DNA of 16,922 bases, from positions 1 through 16,922 of the forward strand of contig NZ_DITB01000072.1 of the NCBI RefSeq assembly GCF_002422095.1, given 5' to 3'. Of this stretch, positions 13,162 to 16,922 are shown in pieces. The notes under the pieces were generated by a model, which did no database searches, was not told the origin of the DNA, and was given only the letters and a program-made list of their open reading frames with translations. The stretch's first letter is position 1. Each line of letters starts with the position of its first letter. Origin of the DNA: Flavobacterium sp. UBA6195 (GTDB lineage: Bacteria; Bacteroidota; Bacteroidia; Flavobacteriales; Flavobacteriaceae). The translations under genes and the position numbers were made by a program.

Positions 13162-15624
13162 ATGCCGAATCAAAAAATACTAGCGCTTGACAATTTGTCA
13201 CTTCAAGAAATGGATCCAGATGCGGAATTGATTCCGTTAATGACACCTGAAGATGAAGAAGAAATGAACAACGAGGCTTTGCCTGAAGATATTGCCATTT
13301 TACCTTTACGAAATACCGTTTTATTCCCTGGAGTAGTAATTCCAATTACTGCCGGAAGAGATAAATCGATTAAATTAATCAATGATGCCAATGCCAAAGG
13401 TAAAATCATTGGTGTGGTGGCGCAAATTGATGAAAACGTTGAAGAACCAACGCCAAATGACGTGCATCATATTGGAACTGTAGCTCGTATCATGCGCGTT
13501 TTAAAAATGCCCGATGGTAATACAACGGTTATTCTTCAAGGTAAAAAACGTTTCGAAATTGAAAATTTTACTCAAGAAGAACCTTATTTAAGAGCTACAA
13601 TTAAAGAGGTTGCAGAGGAACGCCCTGATGTAAAAAACGTAGAATTCAAAGCAATTGTAGAATCAATTAAGGAATTGGCAATCCAAATTATCAAGGAGAG
13701 TCCAAGTATCCCAACAGAAGCTACTTTTGCAATCAAGAACATCGAAAGTAATCCGTTTTTAATCAATTTTGTTTCTTCTAATATGAATCTTTCGGTAGAA
13801 GAGAAACAAGAATTATTATCGATTCCAAATTTAAAAGACAGAGCGCTTGAAACTTTGCGTTTCATGAACTTAGAGCTTCAAAAATTAGAAGTTCGCAACG
13901 ATATTCAGTCGAAAGTGCGTTTCGATTTAGACCAACAACAACGCGAATATTTCTTGCAGCAACAGATGAAAACCATTCAAGAAGAATTGGGTGGCGTTTC
14001 GTATGAAGCGGAAATTGAAGAAATGCGTGCCAAAGGGAAAAAGAAAAAATGGGACGATAAAACAGCGCAACATTTCGAAAAAGAATTGTCTAAATTGCAA
14101 CGTACCAATCCAAATTCGCCTGATTTTGGGATTCAAAGAAATTATATCGAGTTGTTTTTAGAATTGCCTTGGAACGAATTCACCAAAGACAATTTCGATT
14201 TAAAACGTGCTCAAAAAATTCTTGACAAAGACCATTATGGTTTAGAAGATGTTAAAAAGCGAATTATCGAACATTTGGCAGTTTTAAAGCTTCGTAACGA
14301 CATGAAATCACCAATTTTATGTTTGTACGGACCTCCAGGGGTTGGTAAAACATCAATTGGAAAATCCATTGCAGAAGCTTTAGGAAGAGAATATATTAGA
14401 ATGTCACTTGGTGGTTTACGTGATGAAGCGGAAATTCGCGGTCACAGAAAAACCTACATTGGTGCAATGCCAGGACGAATTCTTCAAAATATTAAGAAAG
14501 CGAAAACATCGAATCCCGTATTTGTTTTAGATGAGATAGATAAATTATCTTCAAGTCATAACGGTGATCCATCTTCGGCTTTATTGGAGGTTTTAGATCC
14601 GGAACAAAACAAAGAATTCCATGATAATTTCTTGGAATTGGGTTATGATTTATCAAAAGTGATGTTCATTGCCACTTCGAATAGCTTGTCAACCATTCAG
14701 CCAGCGCTTCGCGACCGTATGGAAATCATCGAAATGACAGGTTACACCATTGAAGAGAAAATCGAGATTGCTAAAACACACTTATTGCCAAAACAATTGA
14801 AAGAGCACGGATTAACGGCTAAAGATTTGCAAATTGGTAAAAAACAATTAGAAAAAATCGTAGTAGGTTATACGCGTGAATCAGGTGTGCGTGGTTTAGA
14901 AAAGAAAATCGCTCAAATGGTGCGTCATGCAGCAAAATCGATTGCTATGGAAGAACCATACAACGTAAAAGTAACAGATACCGATATTTTAGAAGTATTG
15001 AAATCGCCACGAATGGAGCGCGACAAATACGAAAATAACGATGTGGCTGGAGTAGTTACTGGTTTAGCATGGACATCTGTTGGTGGTGATATTTTATTCA
15101 TCGAATCTCTAATTTCGAAAGGAAAAGGAGCGATGACGATGACCGGAAATTTAGGAACGGTTATGAAAGAATCGGTTACGATTGCTTTGGAATACATTCG
15201 TGCTAACGCTGAATTTTTAGGAATCAATCCAGAAGTTTTGAATAATTATAACATTCACATTCACGTTCCAGAAGGAGCAACGCCAAAAGACGGACCAAGT
15301 GCTGGAATTGCGATGCTAACTTCTATGGTATCTTCTTTTACTCAAAAACGAGTTAAAAAACACATCGCCATGACGGGAGAAATTACCCTTCGAGGCAAAG
15401 TATTACCGGTGGGTGGAATCAAAGAAAAGATTTTGGCTGCGAAAAGAGCAAACATTAAAGAAATCATTTTGTGTAAAGAAAACAAACGTGATATCGAAGA
15501 AATCAAACCCGATTACATAGAAGGATTAACGTTCCATTACGTAGACAGAATGAGCGAAGTTTTAGATATTGCTATTACCAATCAAAAGGTGAAAAATGCT
15601 AAAAACTTGGAAAGTAAAAACTAA
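13162..15624 (+). CDS. lon: ATP-dependent protease Lon
   Basis: Lon is a homo-oligomeric cytoplasmic AAA+ serine protease that degrades misfolded and regulatory proteins. From the ATG at 13162 the product has 820 residues. The substrate-binding N-domain begins at about 43 (IAILPLRNTVLFPGVVIPI), a coiled helical region spans about 230-300, Walker A is GPPGVGKT (390-397), Walker B is VFVLDEID (453-460), and the protease domain holds Ser713 in DGPSAG and Lys756 in GGIKEK. The Ser-Lys spacing of 43 equals that of E. coli Lon (Ser679, Lys722). Earlier in-frame ATGs at 13114 and 13126 are disfavoured: the first would precede the transcription start set by the -7 box, the second would leave almost no leader. 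An acidic stretch (18-44) precedes the N-domain, as I recall from Flavobacterium Lon. The gene ends in a strong terminator. Confidence 0.96.
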   Translation: MPNQKILALDNLSLQEMDPDAELIPLMTPEDEEEMNNEALPEDIAILPLRNTVLFPGVVIPITAGRDKSIKLINDANAKGKIIGVVAQIDENVEEPTPNDVHHIGTVARIMRVLKMPDGNTTVILQGKKRFEIENFTQEEPYLRATIKEVAEERPDVKNVEFKAIVESIKELAIQIIKESPSIPTEATFAIKNIESNPFLINFVSSNMNLSVEEKQELLSIPNLKDRALETLRFMNLELQKLEVRNDIQSKVRFDLDQQQREYFLQQQMKTIQEELGGVSYEAEIEEMRAKGKKKKWDDKTAQHFEKELSKLQRTNPNSPDFGIQRNYIELFLELPWNEFTKDNFDLKRAQKILDKDHYGLEDVKKRIIEHLAVLKLRNDMKSPILCLYGPPGVGKTSIGKSIAEALGREYIRMSLGGLRDEAEIRGHRKTYIGAMPGRILQNIKKAKTSNPVFVLDEIDKLSSSHNGDPSSALLEVLDPEQNKEFHDNFLELGYDLSKVMFIATSNSLSTIQPALRDRMEIIEMTGYTIEEKIEIAKTHLLPKQLKEHGLTAKDLQIGKKQLEKIVVGYTRESGVRGLEKKIAQMVRHAAKSIAMEEPYNVKVTDTDILEVLKSPRMERDKYENNDVAGVVTGLAWTSVGGDILFIESLISKGKGAMTMTGNLGTVMKESVTIALEYIRANAEFLGINPEVLNNYNIHIHVPEGATPKDGPSAGIAMLTSMVSSFTQKRVKKHIAMTGEITLRGKVLPVGGIKEKILAAKRANIKEIILCKENKRDIEEIKPDYIEGLTFHYVDRMSEVLDIAITNQKVKNAKNLESKN

Positions 15625-15651
15625 ATTTTCCAATTTTAATACGATTAATTT

Positions 15652-15691
15652 AAGAACTCTCAATAATTCATTTATTGGGAGTTCTTTTTTT
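15652..15691 (+). terminator. Intrinsic terminator after lon
   Basis: A 15-bp stem (15652-15666 with 15672-15686, one T-G pair) closes a five-base loop and runs into a T tract ending at 15691. It lies 27 bases after the lon stop codon. Confidence 0.9.
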
Positions 15692-15712
15692 GTTTCCTAA
15701 CCGATATAATTT

Positions 15713-15720
15713 TATCTTCG
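15713..15720 (+). promoter_or_regulatory. porQ promoter -7 element (TATCTTCG)
   Basis: TATCTTCG fits TAnnTTCG, 33 bases before the porQ start and just downstream of the lon terminator, so porQ is probably transcribed separately from lon. Confidence 0.5.
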
Positions 15721-15753
15721 CAGTTGCGTTATAAGTAAGATTAACAACAAAAA

Positions 15754-16773
15754 ATGCTAAGAAAACTCGTATTCCTTTTATCCCTGCTGCTATCGGCTAC
15801 TACTTTTAGCCAAATAGGAGGTAAGAGCGTATATCAGTTTTTAAACTTAGTACAATCGCCTAGGCAAGCGGCTTTGGGTGGAAAAACGGTTACTGTTGTA
15901 GATTACGATGTTAACCAAGCCTTTTATAATCCGGCTACGATTAATGAAAAAATGAGCAATCGTTTATCAGCTAATTATGGTAGTTATTATGGTGAAGTTT
16001 CCTATGGAACAGCGGCGTATGCCTATACTTATGATCAGCATTTGCAAACTTTTCATGCAGGAATTAGCTATATCAATTATGGTACTTTTGAAGGAAGAGA
16101 TGAACTTGGAAATTTAACTTCTGATTTTACAGGAAGTGAAGCGGCTTTATCCCTGGGTTATGCCTATAATTTGCCTTGGACTGACATGTTTGTTGGTGCT
16201 AATGTTAAATTGATTTCATCTACTTTAGAAAGTTATAATTCGTGGGGAGCTGCTGTAGATTTGGGATTTTTGTATGTTGATGTAGACAACGATATCAATT
16301 ATGGATTGACTGTTCGAAATTTAGGATTTCAAATAAAACCTTATCAAGATACGAATGAAAAATTACCTTTAGCAATTGATGCTGGTATTTCGCAATTAAT
16401 GGAGAATGTTCCCATTCGTTGGCATGTTACATTAGAGAATTTGCAACAGTGGAATATTGCTTTTTCTAATCCCAACAGAGCACAAGGAAGTTTAGATGGT
16501 TCTTCTAAAGAAGAAAAGGTGTCCTTTTTTAATAACGCATTGCGCCACGTAATTTTAGGAGCCGAATTATTTCCAGAAAAAGGATTCAACTTAAGATTAG
16601 GATACAACTTTAGACGAGGCGAAGAATTACGAATCGTAGACAAACGTAATTTCTCTGGAATATCAGTTGGTTTTGGAATTCGATTTGGAAAAGTGAAATT
16701 CGATTATTCGTATTCGAGATACACCATCGCTGCCAATACGAGTTTATTTGGTTTAATGATTGATTTGAATTAG
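15754..16773 (+). CDS. porQ: Type IX secretion system protein PorQ
   Basis: The 339-residue product has a signal peptide (basic MLRK, a hydrophobic run, cleavage near TFSQ at about 17-20) and ends in a beta-strand, as outer-membrane beta-barrels do. The N-terminal block IGGKSVYQFLNLVQSPRQAA (21-40), then LGGKTVTV (41-48), then DVNQAFYNPATIN (52-64), is the PorQ signature. Many alternating aromatic strands follow (for example residues 70-110 and 305-337). In Porphyromonas gingivalis PorQ is an outer-membrane T9SS component that anchors PorZ at the surface for the attachment complex. A partial T9SS cargo gene lies at the other end of the window. As I recall, cmk often follows porQ in Bacteroidota; here the next gene lies beyond the window. 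The stop codon directly abuts a 14-bp tandem repeat. Confidence 0.87.
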   Translation: MLRKLVFLLSLLLSATTFSQIGGKSVYQFLNLVQSPRQAALGGKTVTVVDYDVNQAFYNPATINEKMSNRLSANYGSYYGEVSYGTAAYAYTYDQHLQTFHAGISYINYGTFEGRDELGNLTSDFTGSEAALSLGYAYNLPWTDMFVGANVKLISSTLESYNSWGAAVDLGFLYVDVDNDINYGLTVRNLGFQIKPYQDTNEKLPLAIDAGISQLMENVPIRWHVTLENLQQWNIAFSNPNRAQGSLDGSSKEEKVSFFNNALRHVILGAELFPEKGFNLRLGYNFRRGEELRIVDKRNFSGISVGFGIRFGKVKFDYSYSRYTIAANTSLFGLMIDLN

Positions 16774-16843
16774 TAAAAAGTGAAAAGTAAAAAGTGAAAA
16801 GTAAAAAGTGAAAAGTAAAAAGTGAAAAGTAAAAAGTGAGAAG
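16774..16843. repeat. 14-bp tandem repeat, five copies, after porQ
   Basis: The unit TAAAAAGTGAAAAG repeats at 16774, 16788, 16802 and 16816 without change, and at 16830 with a single A-to-G change. It is itself made of two 7-mers (TAAAAAG, TGAAAAG), so the only T falls every seven bases in an otherwise pure A/G strand. It starts at the first base after the porQ stop codon. Confidence 0.95.
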
Positions 16844-16906
16844 TGGTTAGCTTAAATGAACTTGATTATTCACAAAGTATTACTTAAGAAAAACTTCTAT
16901 GACTCC

Positions 16907-16914
16907 TATGTTTG
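16907..16914 (+). promoter_or_regulatory. -7 element (TATGTTTG) for a gene beyond the window
   Basis: TATGTTTG is a perfect TAnnTTTG match eight bases from the window end, with no start codon after it inside the window. It predicts a plus-strand gene starting shortly beyond 16922. Confidence 0.45.
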
Positions 16915-16922
16915 CAAAGTTA

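Noticed and set aside
1..16922. Signs of horizontal transfer, mobile elements, CRISPR or a defence island
   Set aside because: I found no transposase, integrase, tRNA-flanked junction or spaced repeat array, and base composition looks uniform by eye. The Fic gene is the only accessory-type gene and stands alone.

Overview
The window reads as chromosomal DNA from a low-GC Bacteroidota bacterium, most likely a Flavobacterium-like member of the Flavobacteriia. Three things point there. A C-terminal type IX secretion (T9SS) sorting domain sits at the left edge and a PorQ-like T9SS component at the right. Most genes are preceded by the Bacteroidota -7 promoter element TAnnTTTG/TAnnTTCG rather than a TATAAT box. 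Shine-Dalgarno sites are weak or absent and leaders are short. No rRNA, tRNA, CRISPR array, insertion sequence or prophage gene is visible, and no stretch longer than 300 bases lacks a gene.

Layout. 1-188 holds the last 61 residues of a secreted protein. It converges, across a bidirectional terminator, on a GlmM-type phosphohexomutase (minus strand, 223-1620). Diverging from that are an ACP phosphodiesterase family gene and an overlapping AlkD-like DNA alkylation repair gene (1758-3006), then a ClC-family anion transport protein with two CBS domains (3060-4877). A 215-base intergenic region with a hexamer repeat, an AT-rich hairpin and a strong inverted repeat leads into a Fic-domain protein with a C-terminal DNA-binding-like domain (5093-6055). 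Next come uvrA (6139-8970) and a LOG/TIGR00730 protein (9059-9784), which converge on a minus-strand alpha/beta hydrolase (9818-10681). Right of it are an M48 lipoprotein metallopeptidase (10838-11656), a UMF1/Atg22-type MFS transporter (11722-13011), lon (13162-15624) and porQ (15754-16773). The window ends with a 14-bp tandem repeat and a promoter for a gene just outside.

How the genes relate. Most are housekeeping: cell-wall precursor synthesis (glmM), DNA repair (the AlkD-like gene and uvrA), and proteostasis or envelope quality control (lon, M48). Most look like separate short transcription units with their own -7 box and, in several cases, a clear hairpin terminator. The exceptions are the overlapping acpH/alkD pair and possibly uvrA with the LOG gene. 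PorQ at the right would serve proteins of the class that ends at the left edge.

I found no convincing undescribed multi-gene system. The most interesting local signals are: the fic gene, with an inverted repeat placed like a repressor operator over its own promoter; a ClC protein with Val at the expected 'proton glutamate' position; a UvrA lacking one cysteine of its first zinc module; and three unrelated short repeats next to gene ends or starts.
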